Made by a program: the position numbers and the translations under genes. From an uncultured Fimbriimonadales bacterium (GTDB lineage Bacteria; Armatimonadota; Fimbriimonadia; Fimbriimonadales; GBS-DC): a stretch of DNA of 6,026 nt. The stretch spans positions 1 through 6,026 of the forward strand of contig CALAMM010000067.1 of assembly GCA_937925775.1 (NCBI GenBank), written 5' to 3'. Shown piece after piece: positions 1-5,576 of the stretch (position 1 is the stretch's first letter; the number at the start of each line of letters is the position of its first letter). The notes beneath the pieces were generated by a model that searched no databases, was not told where the DNA came from, and saw only the letters and a list, made by a program, of their open reading frames with translations.

Positions 1-134
1 TTCGGTCCGATACGATTTTGGAACCACGCCAGCACGCGCCGCTCCGTCCAGATGACCACAGGCAGCACGCCCAGCAGAAAGCCCAGCATAATGGCGATAC
101 GCACAATCGCCCAGCCGAAATCTGCAAGCGTCAT
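1..134 (-). CDS. nuoH: NADH-quinone oxidoreductase subunit H, N-terminal part (cut by window edge)
   Basis: This is the start of the NuoH/Nqo8/ND1 subunit of respiratory complex I, the membrane protein that joins the quinone-binding cavity to the proton-pumping arm. Translating the minus strand from ATG at 134-132 gives 44 residues before the edge. They hold a hydrophobic first helix (about residues 9-29) followed by TERRVLAWFQNRIGP at 30-44. That segment matches the strongly conserved NuoH signature; E. coli NuoH has ERRLLGLFQNRYGPNRVG at the same place. The first ATG is chosen because an in-frame TAA lies at 149-147, only four codons upstream. There is no Shine-Dalgarno sequence, and a TATAAT sits 11 nt before the ATG, so the gene probably has its own promoter and heads a leftward transcript. 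Whether other nuo genes follow lies outside the window. The family call is firm because the signature is distinctive even in this short piece. Confidence 0.93.
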   Translation of the reverse strand, partial: MTLADFGWAIVRIAIMLGFLLGVLPVVIWTERRVLAWFQNRIGP

Positions 135-366
135 AAGCGTCAGGGATTATACCCGTTCCCGTCCCCGACACAATCCTGCCCAGAGTTTCACTTGTGCCCA
201 AGCACCTCGTTCTGGGCGAACGGCTGAGCCGTACTGCCCGAACGCCTTACGATGAACGCAAGCGATTGCTCGTGCCACCCGACAAGGAGCAAGTGCTGAA
301 AATATGAGGGATGGAGCTTGGAAGGCGTTAAACTTGCCTTAACCTCGCCTCAGGTACTCTTCGAGC
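135..366. other. Divergent intergenic region between nuoH and the propeller-like gene
   Basis: I see no gene in these 232 bp; the open frames crossing it have no family features and no ribosome-binding sites. Its left end holds the nuoH promoter. In the middle are small overlapping dyads: CGTTC and GAACG around 5 nt at 208-222, ACGGC and GCCGT around 3 nt at 220-232, and TTGCTC facing GAGCAA near 266-293. They could be regulatory or decayed repeats, but none is strong. For the rightward gene only a weak candidate exists: TTGCCT (334-339) and TACTCT (355-360) with a short 15-bp spacer. That would place TACTCT 6 nt before the GTG at 367. Confidence 0.5.
146..173 (-). promoter_or_regulatory. Predicted sigma70-type promoter of nuoH
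   Basis: On the minus strand a perfect TATAAT (151-146) is preceded, after a 16-bp spacer, by TTGTGT (173-168), which shares TTG with the -35 consensus. Initiation 6-8 nt past the -10 box would leave a leader of about 4-6 nt before the ATG at 134. The -10 is convincing and the -35 is weak. Confidence 0.6.
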
Positions 367-1341
367 GTGATGCGACGGTTCTATGGCTGGCTGCTCGGCG
401 TGATTGCTGGGTTGACTGTGGCGGCGGTTTATCTCCCCGCCCCGAAGGTCCCGGCGCAAAGTGCTTTGACGCTCACGCCCTATGCGAAGGTGGCGCATAA
501 GCCGATTGATGAGATGAGCGGAATCGCACGCAGCCGCACCTATGAAGGCGTCTATTGGGTTCACAACGATAGTGGCGACCGAGCGCGAATCTTCCCGATT
601 CGATTGGACGGTAGTGTGGTTGTCCCGCCCTTCGTTTCTCGGCGTGACTCTTCCGATCGCGCGGAAGACCCTGCCGCTGTCTACGAGGGCATCCAGATTG
701 AAGGTGCGGTGAACATCGACTGGGAAGATATCGCTATTGACGGCGACACGCTCTACATCGCCGACACGGGCAACAACGGTAACGCGCGGCGCGATTTGGC
801 GGTGTATGTGGTGAAAGAGCCGAACCCTGAAGCCACGCTACAGGCGCACGCGCTCAAGCGCATCCCCGTCGCTTATCCCGACCAGAAAGCGTTTCCGGGC
901 GAGGTGTGGCATTTCGATTGTGAGGCGATTTTCGTCTTTCAAGGCAAGCTCTACTTTTTGACGAAGCATCGCGCCCCCCGCCAGCTCAGCACGCCTGAAA
1001 ACGGAACCAAGCTCTATCGGCTGGACACGCAGCACACGGATCGGGTGAACATGCTCACGCTGGTCGATTCGCATAGCGACTTGGGAGGGTGGGTCACGGC
1101 GGCGGCGATGTCGCCCGATGAGCGCACGCTGGCGGTGTTGTGCCAAGCGCCGCAGCAGTCGATCTGGTTGTTCCAACGCCCGGCGCGCGGCGACAAGTTT
1201 CTTTCGCAGGGCAAAGCGCGGCGCATCCCCCTCCAAAACGGCAAGCAGTGCGAGGCGATAGAGTGGATCGATAACGAGCGATTGGTGATTACCAACGAGC
1301 AGCGCGAGATATTTATCGTTGAGGTTAGGGCTGCGCCTTAG
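367..1341 (+). CDS. Exported or membrane-anchored beta-propeller-like protein of unknown function
   Basis: The protein has 324 residues. It starts with a basic, hydrophobic export signal or membrane anchor: RR at 3-4 and a hydrophobic core at about 8-23, with a possible signal-peptidase site near VPAQSA at 28-33. The rest looks like a repeated beta-sheet protein. Recurrent blocks are SGIARS (51-56), VYWVHNDSGD (62-71), DWEDIAID (118-125), LYIADTGNN (129-137), DCEAIF (184-189), LYFLTK (195-200), TAAAMSPDERTLAVL (244-258) and QCEAIEW (294-300). The repeated acidic turn (WEDIAI, CEAIFV, CEAIEW) suggests propeller blades, as in phytase-like or SdiA-regulated-like folds, and the HNDSG and IADTGNN motifs recall an uncharacterised secreted bacterial family. 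No catalytic assignment is justified. The start may be GTG 367 or ATG 370, which differ by one residue; neither has a Shine-Dalgarno sequence. Its stop overlaps that of the convergent TPR gene. Confidence 0.85.
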   Translation: MMRRFYGWLLGVIAGLTVAAVYLPAPKVPAQSALTLTPYAKVAHKPIDEMSGIARSRTYEGVYWVHNDSGDRARIFPIRLDGSVVVPPFVSRRDSSDRAEDPAAVYEGIQIEGAVNIDWEDIAIDGDTLYIADTGNNGNARRDLAVYVVKEPNPEATLQAHALKRIPVAYPDQKAFPGEVWHFDCEAIFVFQGKLYFLTKHRAPRQLSTPENGTKLYRLDTQHTDRVNMLTLVDSHSDLGGWVTAAAMSPDERTLAVLCQAPQQSIWLFQRPARGDKFLSQGKARRIPLQNGKQCEAIEWIDNERLVITNEQREIFIVEVRAAP

Positions 1342-2222
1342 CGCGAGGTGTCTTCAGGCTGGGGGTGTCGCTTCTCGTTGTCCAACCCTGCGAGGCGACG
1401 GGCGCGTTGTAGCTCGGCGCGGTCGTAACTATCCAGTTCGCCAGCGCGCTGGTAGGCACGCTCCGCTTGGTGCGTTTCGTTCAACAGCATATAGACATCG
1501 CCGAGCAAGGTCAGATAGAGCGCACGCTGGGGCTTCAAACTCAGGGCACGCTCGAAACACTCGACGGCACGCAAGAGCTGGTTGTTCTCGATGCACAGCA
1601 GCCCGTAGCGGAAGTGATAGTAGTCGTCTTCGGGGTTGAGCAAGGTGGCGATTTCCATCTCGTGCATCGCCTCTTCCACATTGCCCAGTTGTTCCAGCAG
1701 GTCGGCGAGCCAGAAGCGGTAGAAGCCGTTGCTCGGTTCGTGGTTCACCGCGGCGCGCCCTGCCTCGACCGCTTGGGCGTACTGCTGGCTGAGCGCCAGC
1801 GCTTCGGCGTATTTGAACTGGACGAAGGCGTTATTCGCGCCGTACTCGATGGCGCGCTTGAAGTAGGCGATGGCGGCGTCGTAGCGTCCGTATCGGCGGT
1901 AGATTTCTCCCAGCGCAAAGTAGGGTTCGGGGTCGCGCGGGTTCATCTTGCGGGCGCGCTGATAGTAGGCTAAGGCGCGGGCAGGCTGGTCGGCATAGGC
2001 GTAGGCGTCGCCCAGCTGCATGTATCGCTCGCTGTTGCCGCTGTCCATCTGAATCGCCAGTTTGTAGTAGCGGAACGCTTCTTCGAACTTGCCCTGCCGA
2101 AGCGCCGCATCACCCCGACGGCGCGCCTCCTCAGCAGATGCAGGCTGGTACCCCGACTCCACAGGCGTATCGCCCGTCTCCGAACCGTCCCGAATGAACG
2201 AGAACGAATCGCCCATCGCCAT
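1338..2222 (-). CDS. Tetratricopeptide repeat (TPR) protein, seven repeats
   Basis: A soluble 294-residue protein made almost wholly of TPR helix pairs. After a low-complexity N-terminus (1-28), seven 34-residue units follow at about 30-63, 64-97, 98-131, 132-165, 166-199, 200-233 and 234-267. They carry the usual small/large pattern, for example A-LRQGKFEEAFRYYKLAIQ, LGEIYRRYGRYDAAIAYFKRAIE and LGDVYMLLNETHQAERAYQRA when read in order. The tail (268-294) is charged. TPR arrays bind partner proteins or peptides; nothing here names the partner. There is no signal peptide or membrane segment, so a cytoplasmic location is likely. I choose ATG 2222-2220 (MAMGDSF) over an upstream in-frame ATG at 2336, because a TATAAT lies 7 nt before it and the 38 extra residues would read through that promoter and a palindromic repeat. 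ATG 2216 is a close alternative. The stop codon overlaps the convergent gene's stop. Confidence 0.92.
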   Translation of the reverse strand: MAMGDSFSFIRDGSETGDTPVESGYQPASAEEARRRGDAALRQGKFEEAFRYYKLAIQMDSGNSERYMQLGDAYAYADQPARALAYYQRARKMNPRDPEPYFALGEIYRRYGRYDAAIAYFKRAIEYGANNAFVQFKYAEALALSQQYAQAVEAGRAAVNHEPSNGFYRFWLADLLEQLGNVEEAMHEMEIATLLNPEDDYYHFRYGLLCIENNQLLRAVECFERALSLKPQRALYLTLLGDVYMLLNETHQAERAYQRAGELDSYDRAELQRARRLAGLDNEKRHPQPEDTSR

Positions 2223-2229
2223 CACAGGT

Positions 2230-2238
2230 ATTATACCA
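2230..2238 (-). promoter_or_regulatory. Extended -10 promoter of the TPR gene
   Basis: The minus strand reads TGGTATAAT (2238-2230), a perfect -10 hexamer with the TGn extension that can substitute for a -35 box; no good -35 is seen. Only 7 nt separate the hexamer from ATG 2222, so the predicted start of transcription falls at or within a base or two of the A of the start codon. This implies a leaderless mRNA. Confidence 0.65.
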
Positions 2239-2271
2239 CAGGGGGTTGACGCCTCACGGCGAACGGTTCCT

Positions 2272-2361
2272 GTAGCAGGGGCATGCTTGTCCGTGCAGCT
2301 CTGCGCGGGTGGCAGGGTCTTTAGTTTCAGCATCACGCACGGGCAGGCATGTCCATGCTAC
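2272..2361. repeat. BIME-like pair of facing REP-type palindromes
   Basis: Two imperfect 22-nt palindromes, at 2275-2296 and 2337-2358, each have 9-nt arms (7 of 9 pairing) and a 4-nt centre. The first has arms GCAGGGGCA and TGTCCGTGC, the second GCACGGGCA and TGTCCATGC. They also form a larger inverted repeat with each other (2272-2297 against 2336-2361, 21 of 26 positions matching) around a 38-nt middle. Each outer 5' foot carries GTAG (2272-2275 on plus, 2361-2358 on minus), the tetranucleotide typical of REP elements. The pair sits between the TPR promoter and the amidase ribosome-binding site, so it would form a hairpin in any amidase mRNA that starts upstream. The design matches the array at 5577-6026. 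Confidence 0.7.
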
Positions 2362-2369
2362 GGGAGGAG
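2362..2369 (+). promoter_or_regulatory. Strong ribosome-binding site of the amidase gene
   Basis: GGGAGGAG lies just before ATG 2372, with GGAGG 4 nt from the start codon. It fixes the start against the in-frame ATG at 2309, whose extra 21 residues would be translated from the palindromic repeat. It is the only strong Shine-Dalgarno sequence seen in the window. Confidence 0.85.
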
Positions 2370-2371
2370 TT

Positions 2372-3058
2372 ATGGCGCGTAAAATCGAACGCATTGTCTG
2401 GCACACCGCCGCGCACGGACGTGATGGGCAGGTCTTCGACACCACCGCGGCGCAGATTGACCAGTGGCATCGCGAGCGCGGCTGGAGTGAAATCGGCTAC
2501 AATGTGGTAATCCGCTTTGACGGAACCATTGAGAAGGGACGCGACCCGCGCAAAATCCCCGCAGGGGTGGCAGGCATCAACGAAATAACCTATCACCTCT
2601 GCTTCTCAGGGCACGGCGACATCGCCCCCCTCACACCCCAGCAGCTGGAGAGCGGGATTCGGCACACGATTGCGATGCTCCAGAAGTACGCTCTCACGGA
2701 GCGGTTCCTGAACGAGCCTGACGGGCTGATTGTGATGGGACATCGTGAGGTGAACGAGCTGGTACGGCGCGGTTTAGCCCCGACACCCACCCTCAAGACC
2801 TGCCCTGGCAAGCTGGTGGATATGGATCAAGTGCGTTTGCTGATACGGCAGCGGCTGACCGCGTCGCCCACGCCCGCGGTGGAGTATGACGCCCAGGCAG
2901 CAGCGGAGCTGTTTCGGGGGCTGAAGCAGGTGTATGCCGCAGCGGCGAAGCTCAAACTCCCCGAAGAGGTGATGCGCCCGCTGAATCAGTTCCGCAAACA
3001 GCCCGAAGTAGACACGGTTATTGAACGAGTGCGACGGGAAGGCGGTGCAAACGGATAA
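2372..3058 (+). CDS. N-acetylmuramoyl-L-alanine amidase, T7-lysozyme type (Amidase_2)
   Basis: A 228-residue zinc amidase of the Amidase_2/PGRP fold, predicted to cut the bond between N-acetylmuramic acid and L-alanine in peptidoglycan. The catalytic domain covers about 5-160. Expected active-site residues are present in order: H11 in IVWHTAAH (first zinc ligand), Y43 in IGYNVVIRFDGTIEKGRD (41-58; the T7 Tyr46 position), H124 in VMGHREVN (second ligand), then K142 and C144 in LKTCPG (the Lys128 and Cys130 positions of T7 lysozyme). The tail (about 163-228) is a mainly helical extension rich in Ala, Lys and Glu, with no recognised domain. No signal peptide, lipobox or membrane helix is seen, which is typical of phage endolysins and unusual for a housekeeping amidase; it may be of phage origin, cytoplasmic, or exported another way. 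The next gene begins 11 nt after its stop, so an operon is likely. Confidence 0.9.
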   Translation: MARKIERIVWHTAAHGRDGQVFDTTAAQIDQWHRERGWSEIGYNVVIRFDGTIEKGRDPRKIPAGVAGINEITYHLCFSGHGDIAPLTPQQLESGIRHTIAMLQKYALTERFLNEPDGLIVMGHREVNELVRRGLAPTPTLKTCPGKLVDMDQVRLLIRQRLTASPTPAVEYDAQAAAELFRGLKQVYAAAAKLKLPEEVMRPLNQFRKQPEVDTVIERVRREGGANG

Positions 3059-3069
3059 CAAAGGTCGGT

Positions 3070-4701
3070 GTGGGGACGGGTATACTGAGCCTGACAAGCG
3101 TGGCGCGATGGAAATCGGTCGGACTATGGACGATACTGCTGCTGACGGCGCTGGGCGTGCGGCTGGTCGGGATCCGCTGGGGACTGCCCAACGCCGAGCA
3201 TTATTACTCTTACCATCCTGACGAGTGGCTCATCCTGCTCGCGAGCTACTTCACGGTGAACCCCTACGCGGGCGAGTTTCTTCCGAGGTTTTACAACTAC
3301 GGCACGCTGCCGATGTATCTTTGGAGCGTGTGGCTCCACTGGCTCAGTGCGGCAGGGGTGATTGGCGGTCTGCCCGATGCCCCGACGCCCGAGCAGGTCG
3401 CGGCGTTGCGGGCGCAGCTCTCTCTGTGGGGGCGTGTGCTGGTCGCGCTGATGGGCGCAGGCACGGCGGTCGTGGTCGGACGCACGCTGGCGATTGTTGC
3501 AGGCGTGCAGGCGGGCGTCGTCGCAGGGTTGGTAATCGCGTTCGCACCCGCCCTGGTGGTACACAGCAACTTCATGACGGTGGATGTGCCCACCACTTTC
3601 TTTGTCGCGCTGGCGTTTTATCAGGCAGTCGCACTCACGCGCTCGTCGCACCCACTGCGTACCCTGCTCTGGAGTGCGGTCTGGGCAGGGTGCGCCGCAG
3701 GGTCTAAGTATAACGCTGGGTTGGCGTTGATTGCGCCCCTTGTGAACTTATGGATACTGCCCGCGCTTTCTGTGGGCAGGCGCACTGCGTGGAGCCTTGT
3801 GGCGACAGGGGTCGCAGGGCTGACCTTCGCGCTGGTGTGCCCTGGCATCTGGGCTGATTCGGAACGGTTTTGGAGCCACTTCTGGTACGAGGTGCGCCAT
3901 GTAGGTCGGGGACACGGTGAGATTTTCACGGATACAGGGCTGGGCTGGCTCTTTCACATTCGCCCCAATCTTAGCACAGGGTTCGGGGCAATCGGGCTGA
4001 TTGCAAGCGTGGCAGGCTGGGCGGTCTACGGACGGCGGTTCCCCGCGCTCTGGGGCGTGCTGGCAGCGTCGCTGGCATACTACTTGCTGATTGGCGCTGC
4101 GGAAGTGCGCTTCCTGCGCTACACCTTCCCGCTATTCCCGACGCTGGCGGTAGGCGTTGGTTTGCTCTGGACGCCTGCTTCGCCTAATCCCATGAAGTTG
4201 CTTGCGCTCGGTGCGTTGCTCTGGCAGCTGCTTAGCGCGTCGAGCCTCGTGCTGTGCATGCGGCGTCCCGACGCACGCGACCAGGCGGCACAGTGGGTTC
4301 GGGCAAACCTGCCCCCAGGCACGCGGATCGGCTTCCCGACAGTGCCTTGGTTCTACACGCCGCCCCTATTTCCCGAAACGGGGGAGCTGCGCTGGCAGGA
4401 TCGGCTCCGATACGCGCAAAACGCCCAACCTTATCAACTTATCCCACTTGCCCCACCAGAGTGGGACGCGGAAGCGCTACAGGCGACGCTTCCTGAGTAC
4501 CTCATCATCAGCGAGTTCGAGGAGCGCGATGTGCAACGCATCGGGCGTACCGACTATCAGGCGTTCATGCGCCTTGTGAACGCGCGATACACCCTGGAAC
4601 GAACCTTTACCAACGAGCCGCCGCTGCTGGGGCGCACCGATTCGATGCCCCATGACCTGCTCTATATCTGTCCGCGGGTGAAAGTGTATCGGCTCAAGTG
4701 A
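3070..4701 (+). CDS. Polytopic membrane glycosyltransferase, GT39/PMT (ArnT-like) superfamily
   Basis: A 543-residue membrane protein with about twelve hydrophobic helices (roughly 17-38, 79-100, 119-137, 141-164, 172-190, 198-212, 217-234, 240-258, 303-320, 325-343, 351-367, 376-396) and a soluble C-terminal part from about 400. The first large outer loop contains YHPDEW (48-53); its Asp-Glu pair is the hallmark of GT-C enzymes of the PMT/ArnT/GT39 type, which transfer sugar from a polyprenyl-phosphate donor to protein or lipid outside the membrane. Other family-like segments are HSNFMTVDVP (165-174), AAGSKYNAG (209-217) and RFLRYTFPLFP (347-357). Acceptor and sugar cannot be told. GTG 3070 follows an AAGG-like ribosome-binding site 5 nt away and lies 11 nt after the amidase stop. 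An in-frame GTG at 3100 is possible: it lies just downstream of TATACT (3081-3086) and would remove ten residues ahead of the first helix. Confidence 0.88.
   Translation: MGTGILSLTSVARWKSVGLWTILLLTALGVRLVGIRWGLPNAEHYYSYHPDEWLILLASYFTVNPYAGEFLPRFYNYGTLPMYLWSVWLHWLSAAGVIGGLPDAPTPEQVAALRAQLSLWGRVLVALMGAGTAVVVGRTLAIVAGVQAGVVAGLVIAFAPALVVHSNFMTVDVPTTFFVALAFYQAVALTRSSHPLRTLLWSAVWAGCAAGSKYNAGLALIAPLVNLWILPALSVGRRTAWSLVATGVAGLTFALVCPGIWADSERFWSHFWYEVRHVGRGHGEIFTDTGLGWLFHIRPNLSTGFGAIGLIASVAGWAVYGRRFPALWGVLAASLAYYLLIGAAEVRFLRYTFPLFPTLAVGVGLLWTPASPNPMKLLALGALLWQLLSASSLVLCMRRPDARDQAAQWVRANLPPGTRIGFPTVPWFYTPPLFPETGELRWQDRLRYAQNAQPYQLIPLAPPEWDAEALQATLPEYLIISEFEERDVQRIGRTDYQAFMRLVNARYTLERTFTNEPPLLGRTDSMPHDLLYICPRVKVYRLK
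3081..3086 (+). promoter_or_regulatory. Possible -10 element inside the glycosyltransferase 5' end
   Basis: TATACT matches the -10 consensus at five of six bases and lies 13 nt before the in-frame GTG at 3100. With no clear -35 box it is weak, but the spacing resembles that of the nuoH promoter, so an internal start giving a very short leader is conceivable. Confidence 0.25.
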
Positions 4702-4732
4702 GCGGCGTTTCTGATTTGGGGCGCGTTCTCGG

Positions 4733-5422
4733 TTAGTCCGTCCGCGCATCGCGCATCCACTTCACATGCCCATCCAGAAACAGTCGGTTGCGACCGCCGC
4801 GATGCACGGCACGCCCGCGCAGGGCAGGCTCCACGGTGCCTATCGTGCGTGGGAAGTAGGGGTCTACGACCAGTTCCACATCGGCTTGCCCGTCGGGGCG
4901 CGTGTAGAACGGGCTGGGGTTCGCCTGCAAATCCGCCACTGCCCCCTCAGGCGTCTTGCCCCAGAAGTTGTCGGGCGGAACGGGGTCTTGAATACGGTCA
5001 AACCGCCACATCCAGTAGCGCGTGGTTTTGTTGGGCGCCACTTCCTGCTTCACCTGCACGACTTCTCCCATCACGCTACCTAACACGCTGGGACAGTTCC
5101 AGATGTTCCAGTTGCGTGTGTATGGCTCCAGCACGATACCTGCCCAGCCACAGCGCGGGTCGGATGGGGGCCAACTGCTCCACGGGCGGTATCCCAACTG
5201 CTGTTTCACATCGCGTCGGTCGGGCATCCGCTCGTCGTAGTCCTGCAGGTACATCCAGAACGCCTGCCCTATCTGGCGCAGGTTTTGGGAGCATGTTGCC
5301 TGACGCGCGCTCTCACGCGCCTGCGCAAACACGGGAAACAGAATCGCCGCTAAAATCGCAATAATCGCAATCACCACCAGCAACTCAATCAGCGTGAACC
5401 CCCGACGCGCTCGCATATGCAT
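4733..5422 (-). CDS. Prepilin-like protein with N-terminal methylation motif and H-X9-DG C-terminus
   Basis: A 229-residue type IV pilin/pseudopilin-like protein. The N-terminus RRGFTLIELLVVIAIIAILA (6-25) is a class III prepilin signal. PilD-type peptidase would cut between G8 and F9 and methylate F9; E13 is the conserved Glu at mature position 5, and the helix runs to about 32. QNLRQIGQAFWMYLQDYDERMPDR (split over 46-69) is the usual Armatimonadota/Planctomycete continuation. Near the C-terminus H207 is followed after nine residues by D217-G218, the H-X9-DG motif of this large group (related to DUF1559 proteins). Cys91 and Cys110 could form a disulfide. Such proteins occur in many paralogues and their role, in pili, type II secretion or the surface, is mostly unknown. 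No pilus assembly gene is nearby. ATG 5422 lies 6 nt after a TATAAT with no Shine-Dalgarno sequence; ATG 5416 is the alternative. The gene converges on the glycosyltransferase with 31 bp between stops and no clear terminator. Confidence 0.93.
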   Translation of the reverse strand: MHMRARRGFTLIELLVVIAIIAILAAILFPVFAQARESARQATCSQNLRQIGQAFWMYLQDYDERMPDRRDVKQQLGYRPWSSWPPSDPRCGWAGIVLEPYTRNWNIWNCPSVLGSVMGEVVQVKQEVAPNKTTRYWMWRFDRIQDPVPPDNFWGKTPEGAVADLQANPSPFYTRPDGQADVELVVDPYFPRTIGTVEPALRGRAVHRGGRNRLFLDGHVKWMRDARTD

Positions 5423-5576
5423 GGCGATATTATACTTAACGCGCGGCAGAGTATCCTCAGCGGGGGTGAAGGAAGTTTCTCGTTCCTGAGGGTATTCGGA
5501 AAATCAGGGGGTGCGCCTTTATAACCCCTAATACAGGTACAAGTTTGCGTTCACGCCCTATGTCGGCGTGCCTGGG
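5423..5576. other. Upstream region of the prepilin gene
   Basis: No gene is visible in this 154-bp stretch between the prepilin start and the palindrome array. Its left end holds the prepilin -10 element. The rest includes a short AT-richer patch near 5518-5537 but no promoter I can support. Confidence 0.45.
5429..5434 (-). promoter_or_regulatory. -10 element of the prepilin gene (leaderless arrangement)
   Basis: A perfect TATAAT (5434-5429 on minus) lies 6 nt before ATG 5422, so transcription should begin at or next to the start codon. No recognisable -35 hexamer occurs at 16-18 bp spacing, and there is no TGn extension. Confidence 0.55.

Noticed and set aside
18..255. Small plus-strand open frames across the nuoH 5' end
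   Set aside because: They are antisense to nuoH, lack ribosome-binding sites and show no recognisable protein features.
334..360. Firm promoter for the propeller-like gene
   Set aside because: TTGCCT and TACTCT are poor matches with a 15-bp spacer; mentioned only as a possibility.
1467..1973. 168-codon plus-strand open frame
   Set aside because: It lies entirely antisense to the well-supported TPR gene and mirrors its repeat structure; there is no independent family signal.
2223..2336. N-terminal extension of the TPR protein to an in-frame ATG at 2336
   Set aside because: The 38 extra residues would be translated from a palindromic repeat and across the TATAAT that fits ATG 2222; they show no TPR or signal features.
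2309..2371. N-terminal extension of the amidase to ATG 2309
   Set aside because: A strong Shine-Dalgarno sequence precedes ATG 2372, and the extra residues come from the palindromic element.
3124..3651. 175-codon minus-strand open frame, and other open frames inside the glycosyltransferase gene
   Set aside because: Arg/His/Gln-rich translations typical of antisense or shifted frames in GC-rich DNA; the plus-strand frame has clear membrane-enzyme features.
4702..4732. Bidirectional terminator between the convergent glycosyltransferase and prepilin genes
   Set aside because: No GC-rich stem followed by a T-run can be drawn in these 31 bases.
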